DNA of 64,000 nt from Candidatus Nitrosymbiomonas proteolyticus (GTDB taxonomy: Bacteria > Armatimonadota > Fimbriimonadia > Fimbriimonadales > Fimbriimonadaceae), in assembly GCA_017347465.1 (NCBI GenBank), contig AP021858.1:434001-498000 (forward strand), in the 5' to 3' direction. The translations under genes were made by a program, and so were the position numbers. Below the pieces are notes generated by a model. The model searched no databases. It was given only the letters and a program-made list of their open reading frames with translations, and was not told the origin of the DNA. Of this stretch, positions 53,561 through 63,015 are shown piece by piece (the first letter of the stretch is position 1; each line of letters begins with the position of its first letter).

Positions 53561-55758
53561 TCCTCCTCCGTGAACACAAAGCTCTCGCGCACCTTCGCGA
53601 TCTCAAGCTGCATGTTGACCAGCGAAGCGTACTTGCCGTCGGCCTTAGCCATCAACTCTTCATGGGTCCCTTGCTCGACGATTTTGCCTTCGTCCATGAG
53701 GATCAGGAGGTCCGCGTTCCGCAGGGTGCTCAAGCGGTGAGCGATTGCGAACACAGTTCGTCCATGGACGAGGCGCTCCAAGGCTTCGTGAATCTGGCGC
53801 TCGGTTTCGGTGTCGACGCTCGAAGTCGCCTCGTCGAGAACAAGGATTCTGGGGTTGTGCAAAATGGCTCGCGCGATGGCGATGCGCTGCCTTTCCCCTC
53901 CCGAGAGCCTTTGGCCCCGTTCGCCGACGTAGGTGTCATAGGCGTCGGGCAGCGACATGATGAAGTCATGCGCGTTGGCGGCATTCGCAGCCTCGATGAT
54001 CTCTTCGAGCGAGGCGTCCGACCGTCCGTAGGCGATATTGTCTCGGATCGAACCTGGAAACAGGTACGACTCCTGCAGGACCACGCCGACCTGCCTCCGA
54101 TAGTCCTCGACCCGGATCTGGCGCAGGTCGATGCCGTCGATCTCGAGCGTTCCCTCAGTCGGATCATAGAACCGCATCAGCAGGTTGATGAGCGTCGATT
54201 TGCCCGCGCCGCTGCGCCCTACGATCCCGACCATTTGACCGGCCCGAACGCTCAGGTCGATGCCTCGGATCACTTCATGCGAGAGGTCATAGCCGAACCG
54301 CACGCCTCGGAACTCCACATCGCCTCGAATCGCGTCGATCGCAACCGCGTCCTGCGCCTCTTGAACCTCCACCGGCATGTCCAAAACCTCAAACACCCGC
54401 TCAGCGGCAGTGAGGCTCCGGCTCGTCCAATCGATGATGCGCTGGATCATCATGAGCGGCTGGGAGAGGAGCGCAAGGTATCCGATGAACGCCGTGAGTT
54501 CCCCAAGAGTCAGCCTGCCGTTCAAAACGGCTTGCCCGCCGACCCACCAGACGAGGAACCCCGAGATGCTCATGGTAAAGACCACCGCGGGAAAGAGGTT
54601 CGACCAGCCGACTTCCGCCGTGTAGCCTGCTTGCGCCAGGTCGCGGACGCGCCGTTCGAACTTCCGTTCCTCGCGAGACTCCCCGTAGAACGCCTTGACC
54701 ACGCGAGTGCCCTGCAAAACTCCGCTCAGCGTACTGGTGAGCCGCGACCAGCTATGCCAGAACCGGCTCCAGACCCGCATCATCCTCCGCCGAAAAATCC
54801 GAACGGCAACGAGTACGAACGGAATCGGCAAGATGGCCCACAGCGCGATCTCCCAGTTCACGATCAGCATGGCGATGGGGACGCCGAGTAAGAGCGCCGC
54901 CTGGTTGATCGTGATCGGGACGCCATCGACCAGCACGTCGTACAACGCGCCGGTATCGTTGGTCATGCGGGACATGATCGAGCCCACGTTGCGGCGGTCG
55001 AAGAACGAAAGCGACTGGCTCAGGAGCTTGTGGAACAGCATCGTCCGAATGTCGATCGCCACCGAACTGCTGAGATACGCGATGTTGCGGCCGCGGGCGA
55101 TCTGCACCACCATCAGCAGCAGTCGGGAAACCACCAGCGCGCCGATCAGCCAGCCGAAAAGTGCGACGTTGCCGTGGGTCAGAACGTCGTCGACGAGATG
55201 CTGCGTCAAGTAGGGAGGGAGCAACTCGATCAAGGTCCCGAAAAGGATGAGCGCCGTCGCCCAAAGGATCCGCCAACGGTAGGGCCGGACGAAGCCAAAC
55301 AGCCGCAGTAGCGTCTTGCCACGGTTCAGACACGCGACGCAAATGTCGGAGTCCTCGGGAAGGGGCCGGCCGCATTTGGGGCACTGCCGGATCGGTTCGA
55401 GTTCGCCTTGTGTCTCGCCCTCCGTAAGAAGCTCCGCGAGTTTGGCCTGTGCCGCGGCGAACTGCTTCTTGCGGGCATGAGTCGCCCGAAGCAACTCGAC
55501 CCATTGGCCGTCGCGCCGTACCACGAGAGCGCAAGCGTCCACCAACTCTTCGATGCTGGGCTCCGCCAACTCCGCGAGCGGCCAACTCTCGATGAGTTCC
55601 TCTCCGCCGGGCGACAGTTCGTGCCGAAACACCGCCCCGGACGTTACGACCAGGCGCGAACGGGCGATCCGGCCGTCCCGAGCGAGATCCGACTCGACGA
55701 CGAACAGCCGATTCTCACTTTCCGCGGAGCCCTCAAGGTTCAGGGTAGGAGTCGACAT
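53557..55758 (-). CDS. ABC exporter (MsbA/LmrA-like) with N-terminal PH-like domain and zinc ribbon
   Basis: 733 residues. Residues 1-120 form an unusual domain (LARDGRIARSRLVVTSGAVF; beta-rich, PH-like), then a zinc-ribbon CPKCGRPLPEDSDICVAC (~128-145). The transmembrane domain spans ~155-440 with six helices; the ATPase has Walker A GRSGAGKSTL, signature LSGGERQRIA and Walker B ILVLDEATSSVD. This type flips lipids or exports drugs as a dimer. The extra N-terminus is a variation seen in some environmental bacteria and may be regulatory. Confidence 0.92.
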   Translation of the reverse strand: MSTPTLNLEGSAESENRLFVVESDLARDGRIARSRLVVTSGAVFRHELSPGGEELIESWPLAELAEPSIEELVDACALVVRRDGQWVELLRATHARKKQFAAAQAKLAELLTEGETQGELEPIRQCPKCGRPLPEDSDICVACLNRGKTLLRLFGFVRPYRWRILWATALILFGTLIELLPPYLTQHLVDDVLTHGNVALFGWLIGALVVSRLLLMVVQIARGRNIAYLSSSVAIDIRTMLFHKLLSQSLSFFDRRNVGSIMSRMTNDTGALYDVLVDGVPITINQAALLLGVPIAMLIVNWEIALWAILPIPFVLVAVRIFRRRMMRVWSRFWHSWSRLTSTLSGVLQGTRVVKAFYGESREERKFERRVRDLAQAGYTAEVGWSNLFPAVVFTMSISGFLVWWVGGQAVLNGRLTLGELTAFIGYLALLSQPLMMIQRIIDWTSRSLTAAERVFEVLDMPVEVQEAQDAVAIDAIRGDVEFRGVRFGYDLSHEVIRGIDLSVRAGQMVGIVGRSGAGKSTLINLLMRFYDPTEGTLEIDGIDLRQIRVEDYRRQVGVVLQESYLFPGSIRDNIAYGRSDASLEEIIEAANAANAHDFIMSLPDAYDTYVGERGQRLSGGERQRIAIARAILHNPRILVLDEATSSVDTETERQIHEALERLVHGRTVFAIAHRLSTLRNADLLILMDEGKIVEQGTHEELMAKADGKYASLVNMQLEIAKVRESFVFTEEE

Positions 55759-55803
55759 AGGGGATGCGCCAACCCTTGTGACATTACCCCGATGCCGGCA
55801 GCC

Positions 55804-56262
55804 CTACGTGATGAAATTGACGGACGGAAGGAAAGCGCTGGCGAAGAAGCCGATCAGCGTCGCAAAGATGCAGAAGATCAGCGCGGCCATGGCCGAGTTC
55901 TGCCGTTTCTGAAGGGCGACTGCGCTGAGGATGATCCCAGCCAAGCCAAAAGCGGGGCAGCAGAACAGCCCCAACCCTCCGAAAACCCACGCAAGAATGA
56001 CCTCCGTAGAGGCCGGCGACTTGGCCCCATAGTCCACCCGGTACGGCGAAAGCGCGGGGTCGTATTGAGACGTGAAGGAACTCGGATTGAGGGGCGTGAG
56101 GTCGAGCCCTGGCAGTTGAGTGGCTGGAAAGGTGCGCCCGGTGCCCTCCTCTGCGAGCGTCGTCGAGGGGCCAATTCGGTTTTCTCTCGCCCATTGATTG
56201 AGCGTTGCGAGGTCGGCGGGGCCGAATCGCTGTCCATTGGGCCAAACGACGTAGTAACGCAT
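55804..56262 (-). CDS. GYF_2-domain protein with C-terminal membrane helices
   Basis: 152 residues. Residues 1-45 match the GYF_2 pattern (YYVVWPNGQRFGPADLATLNQWARENRI), a protein-interaction fold. After a Pro-rich linker, two membrane segments form a DUF4190-like hairpin (ILAWVFGGLGLFCCPAFGLAGIILSA and AALIFCIFATLIGFFAS). Function unknown. The start at 56262 follows GAGGATTCGT. Confidence 0.8.
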   Translation of the reverse strand: MRYYVVWPNGQRFGPADLATLNQWARENRIGPSTTLAEEGTGRTFPATQLPGLDLTPLNPSSFTSQYDPALSPYRVDYGAKSPASTEVILAWVFGGLGLFCCPAFGLAGIILSAVALQKRQNSAMAALIFCIFATLIGFFASAFLPSVNFIT

Positions 56263-56357
56263 ACGAATCCTCGGCGGCTCGCCTCCATTGTAGCGAACGG
56301 CGTCAGTTCTTACGTGGCATTGGAAGAAGAGGTTTTGAGGATGAGGCGTTCGGTAGG

Positions 56358-56363
56358 CATAAT
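56358..56363 (+). promoter_or_regulatory. -10 box (CATAAT)
   Basis: CATAAT lies 8 nt before the ATG at 56372; a weak AAGGGA follows it. Confidence 0.4.
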
Positions 56364-56371
56364 GAAGGGAC

Positions 56372-57129
56372 ATGGGTAGTTTCGGAACCTCGGGCTCGGG
56401 GTTGGCCAGATTACGGCAGCCAGCGACGACGGCTCTCGTCGGGGCGATCGTTCTGAGCTACGTCTTGGCGTATGCCCAAGTCTTGGATTGGAGCGCCCTC
56501 GCCTTTTTTCCTGAGCGCCTGTGGCAGGCTCCCTGGACGGCGCTAACGTATCCGTTCTCGATCCCGCCCAGCGCGGTGTTTACGGTGCTGTTCGCTTCCC
56601 TGTGGCTCTGGGGGATCGGCGGCGACATCGAGAGGCGCGACGGCCCTCTGCGGATGGGGGGCTGTGGCTTGGGTTCTCCGCGCTTTGCGCTCTTTCTGTG
56701 TGGGTGGGTCACCTCATCGTTGGGGGCGCGGGCGCAATGGCCTCACCCTGGAATTCGATCGCTGCGTTCACGGTGATTTGGGGCACGCGCAACGCCACCG
56801 CTCAAGTCACGCTGATGTTCGTATTGCCGATTTCCGGCAAGTGGCTCGCTTGGCTCTCCGCGGGACTCGTGTTCTTTTCGATGCCGCAAGCGCCGCAACT
56901 CGCCCCGTTTGCGGCTGCGCCTCTCATCCTCGCCTACCTCTATGCGGCGAACAGACTCCCTTCATGGGGCGCAACTGGACCCAAGAAAGCGTCCACCGGG
57001 CGTGGGAAGGTCTACGGCGAGCCCTACTTTGAGGAGGTCAAGCGCCGTGAGAAGGAACGCGAAGAGCGCGAAAGGCTCAAGAAGCTCTTTGAATCGAGCC
57101 TCGACGACGACGCAGACAAGCGGAGTTAG
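56372..57129 (+). pseudogene. Rhomboid-like membrane protein broken by a frameshift
   Basis: The frame beginning MGSFGTSGSGLARLRQPATTALVG has three membrane helices and then becomes non-hydrophobic after the G6 run at 56656-56661. One extra G would give MGGLWLGFSALCALSVWVGHLIVGGAGAM and continue smoothly in the frame ending at 57129 with two more hydrophobic segments and a charged coiled tail (EEVKRREKEREERERLKKLFESS). The rebuilt protein (about 252 residues) has a rhomboid-like arrangement, but no GxSG Ser motif is visible, so it would be an inactive rhomboid-like protein. Confidence 0.75.
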
Positions 57130-58154
57130 GACTTCGCCTTCTTGAACCTCAATTCGGACCCCCCAGGGCCCCCTTCCGCGATCGACAGTACCATTCCGCC
57201 GCTGGAAATCGTCGCCTCCATAGGCGAAGCAGTCGTGCCTTTCGCTTTGGCCTCTGCCACCGACATCCCCATCAGTTCGACGGGCCGGAGATAGAGCCGA
57301 TCGCCCTTAGCCTCCCAAGTTCCCCAAATGTCCATGAACGAAAGGAGGTCGAACGTTCGGTCGGGATGGAGGACCAGAGTCATCGACCCCACCAGAGAAC
57401 GGAGCATCCTCGCCTGCTCGGGGGAGCCATCCGCATCCAAAGACTTTGGATCTGCGGCGAACCGCCCCACGAGGCTCTTTTCAAGTTCACCGGAAACCTT
57501 CGAGGGGCCGATCTTGCGAGCGGGGCGAGTGTCTCGTCGGAAGATCATCTTTCCTTCGGCCGGATTGTCGCCCATCAGCGTTAGCGTCTTGCCGTCGGCG
57601 CTCAGGGTTCCCGAGAGGGTTTCGATTTTGGAGTTAGGCTGCTGGGCTTGAGCCTCTGCCTTTGAAAGCCCGGCAATCGTGGCGGGGTCGAGCGTGACCT
57701 TGTTGCCGGAAGTCTTGACGCTTCCTTCGATCGGGACTCCCATTAAGGACATCGTGAACTGATGCTTGGAGTCGATTTCCAGTCGGAGGTTCCCTGAGAA
57801 CATCGCTGCAAACTGCTGCGCCATTGCGGCGGCAGGGTCGCTTGGATCCCCTACGTCGACGGATATCTCGCCCCGCCACTTGCCGACGATTCCGGCGCCC
57901 GACGCCTTGGTGCCTTCGCTTGCGGGAATCGGCGCGGGTTCGTTATCTTCGGTCGCGGCCAGAACGGTGGCCTCATCCTCTTGAGCCAGGGGCTCCTCGA
58001 TGAGGATCGGTCGATCGGTCTTGACCTTTTCACCCGCAGGCGCTTGGGCCTCGACGCCCAAAGGCTTTTCTGTCGAAAGCTGAGGTTCTTCGCCACATCC
58101 CCAAAGGAGCAACGAGCCCATGCCCAGCAAGATGGAGTAAGACAGCAGTCGCAT
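57126..58154 (-). CDS. Lipoprotein of unknown function
   Basis: 342 residues with lipobox LLLWGC (Cys near 20) and a Glu/Pro/Ala-rich linker. Two copies of a ~95-residue beta domain occur: first about residues 95-195 (GIVGKWRGEISVDVG... KHQFTMSLMGVPIEGSVKTSGNKVTL... GDNPAEGKMIFRRD), second about 215-335 (LVGRFAADPKSL... RTFDLLSFMDIWGTWEAKGDRLYLRP... SIAEGGPGGSELRFKK). They resemble lipocalin-like DUF domains. GATAAT lies 7 nt before the ATG. Confidence 0.8.
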   Translation of the reverse strand: MRLLSYSILLGMGSLLLWGCGEEPQLSTEKPLGVEAQAPAGEKVKTDRPILIEEPLAQEDEATVLAATEDNEPAPIPASEGTKASGAGIVGKWRGEISVDVGDPSDPAAAMAQQFAAMFSGNLRLEIDSKHQFTMSLMGVPIEGSVKTSGNKVTLDPATIAGLSKAEAQAQQPNSKIETLSGTLSADGKTLTLMGDNPAEGKMIFRRDTRPARKIGPSKVSGELEKSLVGRFAADPKSLDADGSPEQARMLRSLVGSMTLVLHPDRTFDLLSFMDIWGTWEAKGDRLYLRPVELMGMSVAEAKAKGTTASPMEATISSGGMVLSIAEGGPGGSELRFKKAKS

Positions 58155-58161
58155 ATCGGCG

Positions 58162-58167
58162 ATTATC
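58162..58167 (-). promoter_or_regulatory. Leaderless -10 box (GATAAT)
   Basis: On the minus strand GATAAT lies 7 nt before the ATG at 58154. Confidence 0.55.
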
Positions 58168-58181
58168 GGCACTTTTGTTCG

Positions 58182-59078
58182 CTAAGTTGCGCGGTGGACC
58201 ACAAATTGGGCGATTTGGGCGAGGGTCGAAACATCGGCGAACTCATCGCCCAGCAGCGAAACGGCGCGGCTTGCGTACGTCTGGGCCTCGGAGACCGATC
58301 CGGAAATGCCCTCGACCCTCGGCAAAGTCGCCTTCTCCTTGCGACGATCCGAACCTGCGGCCTTGCCCAGCACCGAAAGCGAAGAGGTCTCGTTGAGTAC
58401 GTCGTCGGTGATCTGAAACGCCAGCCCAAGCGCGTGGCCGAATTGGCGAAGCCTCCTGACCTGTTCGTCCGAGGCGCGCGCCATGATCCCGCCAACGGCA
58501 CAGCTTGCGGCGAGGAGCGCGCCAGTCTTTCGACCATGGATGGCGAGCACTTCCGGTTTCGAAGGGGATGTGTTCTCGGCCAGAACGTCCATGACCTCGC
58601 CCCCTACCAGACCCGCTGAACCCGCGGCGAGCGCCAACTCCTGTATCGAATCGCGGATCGCCTCGGCAGGCGCCGGGATCGAGGCCAGAGTCTGAAAGGC
58701 CAGCGCGAAGAGGGCGTCCCCCGCGAGGATCGCCATCGCCTCGCCGAACCGCTTGTGGCACGTGGGCCTCCCTCGCCTGTAATCGTCGTTGTCGATGGCG
58801 GGAAGATCGTCGTGAATCAGCGAGAAGCAATGGACGAACTCAAGCGCACAGCCCGCGTCCCGGGCCTGCGACACCGAACCTCCGGCCGCTTCGCAACTCG
58901 CTATGCAGAGCGCGGGTCGAATCCGCTTCCCTGGAGCGAGGCAAGAGTAGCGCATCGCCTCATGCAATACGGCAGGTTCGAGGGATTCGGGGGGCAGAAG
59001 TTGGCCGAGCCGTTCGTCGATTTGGGAAGCGTAACTTGCGAGAACAGACTCAACTTCCACCGAAAGGAGTGTACCCAT
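58182..59078 (-). CDS. ispA: Polyprenyl (farnesyl/geranylgeranyl) diphosphate synthase
   Basis: 298 residues. First Asp-rich motif DDLPAIDND (~residues 85-93), preceded by GKRIRPALC, and second QITDDVLNE near 215, where the usual Asp is Asn; KTGALLAASC and GLAFQ are typical. Adds isopentenyl diphosphate units in head-to-tail isoprenoid synthesis; short-chain type judging by the residues before the first motif, so farnesyl or geranylgeranyl product. Symbol given by similarity. Confidence 0.88.
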   Translation of the reverse strand: MGTLLSVEVESVLASYASQIDERLGQLLPPESLEPAVLHEAMRYSCLAPGKRIRPALCIASCEAAGGSVSQARDAGCALEFVHCFSLIHDDLPAIDNDDYRRGRPTCHKRFGEAMAILAGDALFALAFQTLASIPAPAEAIRDSIQELALAAGSAGLVGGEVMDVLAENTSPSKPEVLAIHGRKTGALLAASCAVGGIMARASDEQVRRLRQFGHALGLAFQITDDVLNETSSLSVLGKAAGSDRRKEKATLPRVEGISGSVSEAQTYASRAVSLLGDEFADVSTLAQIAQFVVHRAT

Positions 59079-59102
59079 CCAAGGCCAGATCGTCCTGATT
59101 GG

Positions 59103-59108
59103 TAAACT
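59103..59108 (+). promoter_or_regulatory. Leaderless -10 box (TAAACT)
   Basis: TAAACT lies 8 nt before the ATG at 59117, with no ribosome site. Confidence 0.5.
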
Positions 59109-59116
59109 GGGAACCG

Positions 59117-60397
59117 ATGGCAACGATCCGCCCGTTCCGCGCATTGCGTTTCAGCCAGTCGGCAGGCCCGATCGAGGAGTTGGTCGCCCCTCCCTACGAT
59201 GTGTTGTCGCCAGAGGAACGGGACGCCTTTGCGGCCAAGAACCCCAAGAACATCGTCTGGATCACGCTTCCCGAGCAATTGCCGGACGACCGAAGCAAGT
59301 TCGTGAAATACGGCCGCAGTTCGGCCCGCCTGGCAGAATGGCGGAGGGAAGGCCAACTGGCCGTGGAACCTGAGCTGGGCTACTATCGCTACGTTCAAAC
59401 GTTTTCGATTCCCGGTAGGCAAGAGCCCGTCACAAGGACCTCGTTCTTCGCGCTTCTCAAAACCGAGCCTTACGAAAAGGGCGTCGTCCTGCCCCATGAG
59501 GAGACTTTTCCCAAGCACAAAGAGGACCGGCTCCGGCTCATGGAGGCGACCCAAGCCATCGTCGAGCCAATTTATGGGCTGTTCGAGGACGACGATGGGT
59601 CGGGCTTCGACGCGCTCGCCTCAGCCCCCGCAGAACTCCTCGCCACGTATGACGGGCCGGACGGGGTCTCGCATCGACTCGAACTGATCGCCGACCCGGA
59701 GGCCGTCGCCGCGCTCACCCGTGCGATGCAGGACCGAAGAGTTTGGATCGCGGACGGCCACCATCGATACGAGACTTCGAGAACCTATCGCGAGTCGATC
59801 GGCGAGAAGGAAGGGGTCGTAGCGGAGGACTTCATGCTCATGGCGCTCGGCAGCATGGCCGATCCCGGCCTTGTGATCTTGCCGACGCACCGGATCGTCA
59901 AGGAGATGCCGCTGAGCCCCATGAAGGTGGATCAAGCGCTGCAAACGCGATTCAACACCCGAAGACTGCCGAACGAGCAGCTACTTTCCGAGTTGAACCG
60001 CCTCCGAGCGGACGACACCCGCGTGTTGGGCGTCGCTCAGCCAGGAGGCGTGGGAATGCTGCTGTGCCTCGAAGACCCAGACCTCGCAGCCCGGTGGGTC
60101 GAAGGCGACAACAGTCCGAGGTACAAGAAGCTTGACGTGACCATTCTGCACAAGGTGGTCTTCGAGAAAGCCTTGGGGCTGACCGGCCAAGACTTCTTTA
60201 GCTATACCCGAGACCCCGAAGAGGCGCTCGGCGCGACCCAATCGGGCGCCTATGCGTTCCTCATGAACCCGCCCTCTGTCGAAGACATGAAAGAGATCGC
60301 TTTGGGCGGCGAAAAGATGCCCCAAAAGAGCACGTACTACTATCCCAAACTGCTGAGCGGCCTAGTCCTTTGGTCCTTCGATTTGTTCGAGAACTAA
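59117..60397 (+). CDS. DUF1015 family protein
   Basis: 426 residues. Diagnostic patterns PFRALRFSQSAGPIEELVAPPYDVLSPEERD (N-terminus), HEETFPKHKEDRLRLMEAT, IADGHHRYETSRTYRES and LLIYTRDPEEA-like FFSYTRDPEEALGATQSGAYAFLMNPP; together these identify DUF1015, sometimes called HTH-type SerC-associated protein. Function is not established. Divergent from the polyprenyl synthase; a -10 box lies just upstream of the ATG. Confidence 0.9.
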   Translation: MATIRPFRALRFSQSAGPIEELVAPPYDVLSPEERDAFAAKNPKNIVWITLPEQLPDDRSKFVKYGRSSARLAEWRREGQLAVEPELGYYRYVQTFSIPGRQEPVTRTSFFALLKTEPYEKGVVLPHEETFPKHKEDRLRLMEATQAIVEPIYGLFEDDDGSGFDALASAPAELLATYDGPDGVSHRLELIADPEAVAALTRAMQDRRVWIADGHHRYETSRTYRESIGEKEGVVAEDFMLMALGSMADPGLVILPTHRIVKEMPLSPMKVDQALQTRFNTRRLPNEQLLSELNRLRADDTRVLGVAQPGGVGMLLCLEDPDLAARWVEGDNSPRYKKLDVTILHKVVFEKALGLTGQDFFSYTRDPEEALGATQSGAYAFLMNPPSVEDMKEIALGGEKMPQKSTYYYPKLLSGLVLWSFDLFEN

Positions 60398-60429
60398 CGG
60401 TTGGTCTTATTCTGGCGAAAGAGAACCTC

Positions 60430-61236
60430 ATGGTTGTACGCTTGCTCGGAACAGGCGCAGCAGACGGGATCCCCGCATTCCTTTCCAATACGCGGGTGAG
60501 CCAGTTTGCGCGCCAACACGGGGGCAAGGATATGCGAACCCGATCCGCGGCGCTCGTCGATGGTTCACTCAAGATCGACCTCCCCCCGGACACCCTCGCG
60601 CACATCCACCGCGATCAGCTCGATGTGAGGGACTGGACCGCCCTCCTGATCACGCACAGCCACGCCGACCACTTCGCCGTCGAGGAACTGCAGTACGGGA
60701 TGTTCCCGTTTTCGAACCTGGAGTACCTCTGCTTTTCGGTCTATGGCAACGCGACGGTCTGCGCGATGGCGCGAGAACGCTACCCCAACTGGCCGATCGA
60801 TCTCGTTGAAACCCGCAGCTTCCAGGGGTTCACGCACGGCCCCTATTCGATCACCTCGATTCGCGCCCAACACGTCCCGGAGGAAGACAGCTTGAATTTC
60901 CTCATCGAGAGGGACGGCCGAACGCTCCTTTATGCGACCGACACGGGCGTTTGGGACGAAGAGACGTTTGAGTTCCTTTCGGGGAGGGTGGCCCACGCGC
61001 TGGTGATCGAATGCACCGAAGGCCGCGCAGCCACTTCGTACGAAGGACACCTCGATATTGGGGACTGCGTTCGGGTGGTGGAGCGGCTTCGCGGAATGGG
61101 GTTTTTGGGTGACGATTCGAGGGTGGTCACAACCCACCATTCCCATAACGGCGAATGCACGCACGCCGAGCTCGAATCGCTGCTCAACCCCCACGGGATC
61201 GAGGTGGGGTTCGACGGCATGGAATTCGAAGCGTGA
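60430..61236 (+). CDS. Metallo-beta-lactamase-fold hydrolase (PhnP-like)
   Basis: 268 residues, starting MVVRLLGTGAADGIPAF. Metal motif THSHADHF (~77-84) with other ligands in AQHVPEEDS, YATDTGVWDEE (Asp) and TTHHSHNG. The early LGTGAADG pattern and absence of extra domains are typical of phosphodiesterase-type PhnP or RNase Z-like enzymes. Substrate unknown. Starts 33 bp after the DUF1015 gene. Confidence 0.88.
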   Translation: MVVRLLGTGAADGIPAFLSNTRVSQFARQHGGKDMRTRSAALVDGSLKIDLPPDTLAHIHRDQLDVRDWTALLITHSHADHFAVEELQYGMFPFSNLEYLCFSVYGNATVCAMARERYPNWPIDLVETRSFQGFTHGPYSITSIRAQHVPEEDSLNFLIERDGRTLLYATDTGVWDEETFEFLSGRVAHALVIECTEGRAATSYEGHLDIGDCVRVVERLRGMGFLGDDSRVVTTHHSHNGECTHAELESLLNPHGIEVGFDGMEFEA

Positions 61237-61389
61237 TTCCCGCTGCTGCCCGGTGAAGCGAAGCGAACGCGCCTTTGCGGCCGTCCGTTTGATTGCCGAT
61301 GGAGCGGCCGAAGGGTGGGCCAGGAAGGCCAAAGTCCTCGATAAATCGCTCTCTTGACGGGGCGATTTCCAACCATAATTGAGCTATCG

Positions 61390-62301
61390 ATGGCACTGGT
61401 CACGAGGTGGTTTGGTTTTGGCCGCAACGCGGACTTCGACGCCGGAATCCGAGCGTTTGAGGCAGGCTCCTTTGAAGAAGCTGTAGAAGCGTTGAGGCGT
61501 TGCCTCGAACAGAGATGCGAGCCCGCCCTCCGCAAAACAGCCGAAGAATACTGGGTGCAGGCGCATTCGCGGCTTGCCTTCGCGTTTGCGATCAGCGGCA
61601 GACTCGATGTGGCAGCCTCCCACCTGAGCGAGGCGGTAGCGGTCCGGCCAGACTACGCCGACCTTCGCTTCCGTTTGGCCTGGGCGTACTTCACGATGAA
61701 CGAGCCCGCCAAGGCCCAATCCTCCTTGGAAGAGGCTCTTGCGCTGAACCCCAATTACGCCGACGCCGCGCTTCTGCGAGCGATGATTCACGTACAAAGC
61801 GAAAACTGGGAGGCCGCGCTCGCCAGCGCAGAATTCCCTGAGGTCGCGTCTCGGTTCCGAGAGCGCTCCGAACATGAGGCGTTGCTGAGGGCGATCCGGG
61901 CCCAGGACGCGGAAGGTGTTCGCAAGTTGCTCGAAAACGCGCTCGAGGGGAGTAGCCAAGGCGAGAGCTTCCACGTCACCGTCGCCGAAGGGTACGCCAA
62001 GGAAGGGAGATTCGACCAAGCCGCTGCGCACTATGAGATCGCGCTACGAGCCGTCGGGCACTACCCTGACCTGCACTGCAAGTATGCGCAGGTTCTGTTG
62101 GAACTCGACCGGCTCGGCCAGGCCCTCGACCACCTCGATACCGCAGTAAGGCTCAACCCGAGGTACGCCGAGGCTCACGCGCAACGGGGGATCGCCTTGC
62201 GGCGGCTTGGGCGCAGTGACGACGCCCGAGAGGCGTTTCGGGAAGCCCTGAAATTCGATCCGCACCACGTGATCGCCGAACTCGAAGTCCTGCGACCCTA
62301 G
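61390..62301 (+). CDS. TPR-repeat protein
   Basis: 303 residues with at least five 34-residue TPR units (for example AGSFEEAVEALRRCLEQ; DYADLRFRLAWAYFTMNEPAKAQSSLEEALALNPNYADA; RYAEAHAQRGIALRRLGRSDDAREAFREALKFDP). A protein-protein scaffold, no signal peptide. TTGACG at 61354 and CATAAT at 61374 form a possible but tight promoter. Confidence 0.9.
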   Translation: MALVTRWFGFGRNADFDAGIRAFEAGSFEEAVEALRRCLEQRCEPALRKTAEEYWVQAHSRLAFAFAISGRLDVAASHLSEAVAVRPDYADLRFRLAWAYFTMNEPAKAQSSLEEALALNPNYADAALLRAMIHVQSENWEAALASAEFPEVASRFRERSEHEALLRAIRAQDAEGVRKLLENALEGSSQGESFHVTVAEGYAKEGRFDQAAAHYEIALRAVGHYPDLHCKYAQVLLELDRLGQALDHLDTAVRLNPRYAEAHAQRGIALRRLGRSDDAREAFREALKFDPHHVIAELEVLRP

Positions 62302-62310
62302 GCGAGCCGC

Positions 62311-63015
62311 TCAGGATCGGTGCAGAGTCTGCGCCGCCGCTTCGATGGCAACCTTCCAGCGGGTGTCTTCGTCGCCCCCGAGGACCTGGTACGTGAAGTT
62401 CGGGCAACTCCAGCAAATCCCCTCATCGACATAGAATGGAACTCCGTCGACGAGCCTCTTTTGCCCTGGAAGCTGCTCAGTGCGCTCGCGAATCACGAGC
62501 TTGTATTCCTTGCCTTCGACCATGAACTCGTAACAAGCCCAACCCGAGCCGTAGCAGCAATGGTTGAGGTCGGCGACCCCCGCCAAGTTGACCATCGGCA
62601 CGGGGCCGAGGCTTGCGTTCTGGCGGAGCCAATCCCTTGCGAACGTCGGATCGCTGATCATCTGGCCGTTGACGGCGACGAGGTCCGATCCGAAAGAAGA
62701 ACCGCTGGGTCGGAACCAACTCAGGGCCATGACGAGAACGAGAATCGCCGCAGCCGCGGCAAAAGACCACTGGAACCAGGGCCGGGGAGCGGGGCGAGCT
62801 TCTCTGGGAGTCTGGACAACCTGGGAGAGGCCGCGTCGCAGCGACTCGATGGGGACCGCTTCCGTGAGGGCAGCCTGGCGGACCGCGCTTCGAAGCCGCT
62901 TGAGGGCTTCGAGCTCCGCTTGCGCCCGAGCGTCCTCGGCGAGCAGGGATTCTGCTTGCCGAAGCTCTTCGCCTTCGAGCGACCCGTCCAGGTACGACTG
63001 CCAGTCCACGTTCAT
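62311..63015 (-). CDS. Anti-sigma factor-like membrane protein
   Basis: 234 residues. An N-terminal ~80-residue helical region (WQSYLDGSLEGEELRQAESLLAEDARAQAELEALKRLRSAV), typical of an anti-sigma domain without the zinc Cys/His pairs, then one membrane helix (SFAAAAAILVLVMALSWF, ~85-102) and an extracytoplasmic domain with four Cys (HCCYGSGWAC and ICWSC) and folding like a small sensor. It overlaps the sigma factor stop by 4 bp, the usual arrangement for an ECF sigma and its regulator. Confidence 0.8.
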   Translation of the reverse strand: MNVDWQSYLDGSLEGEELRQAESLLAEDARAQAELEALKRLRSAVRQAALTEAVPIESLRRGLSQVVQTPREARPAPRPWFQWSFAAAAAILVLVMALSWFRPSGSSFGSDLVAVNGQMISDPTFARDWLRQNASLGPVPMVNLAGVADLNHCCYGSGWACYEFMVEGKEYKLVIRERTEQLPGQKRLVDGVPFYVDEGICWSCPNFTYQVLGGDEDTRWKVAIEAAAQTLHRS

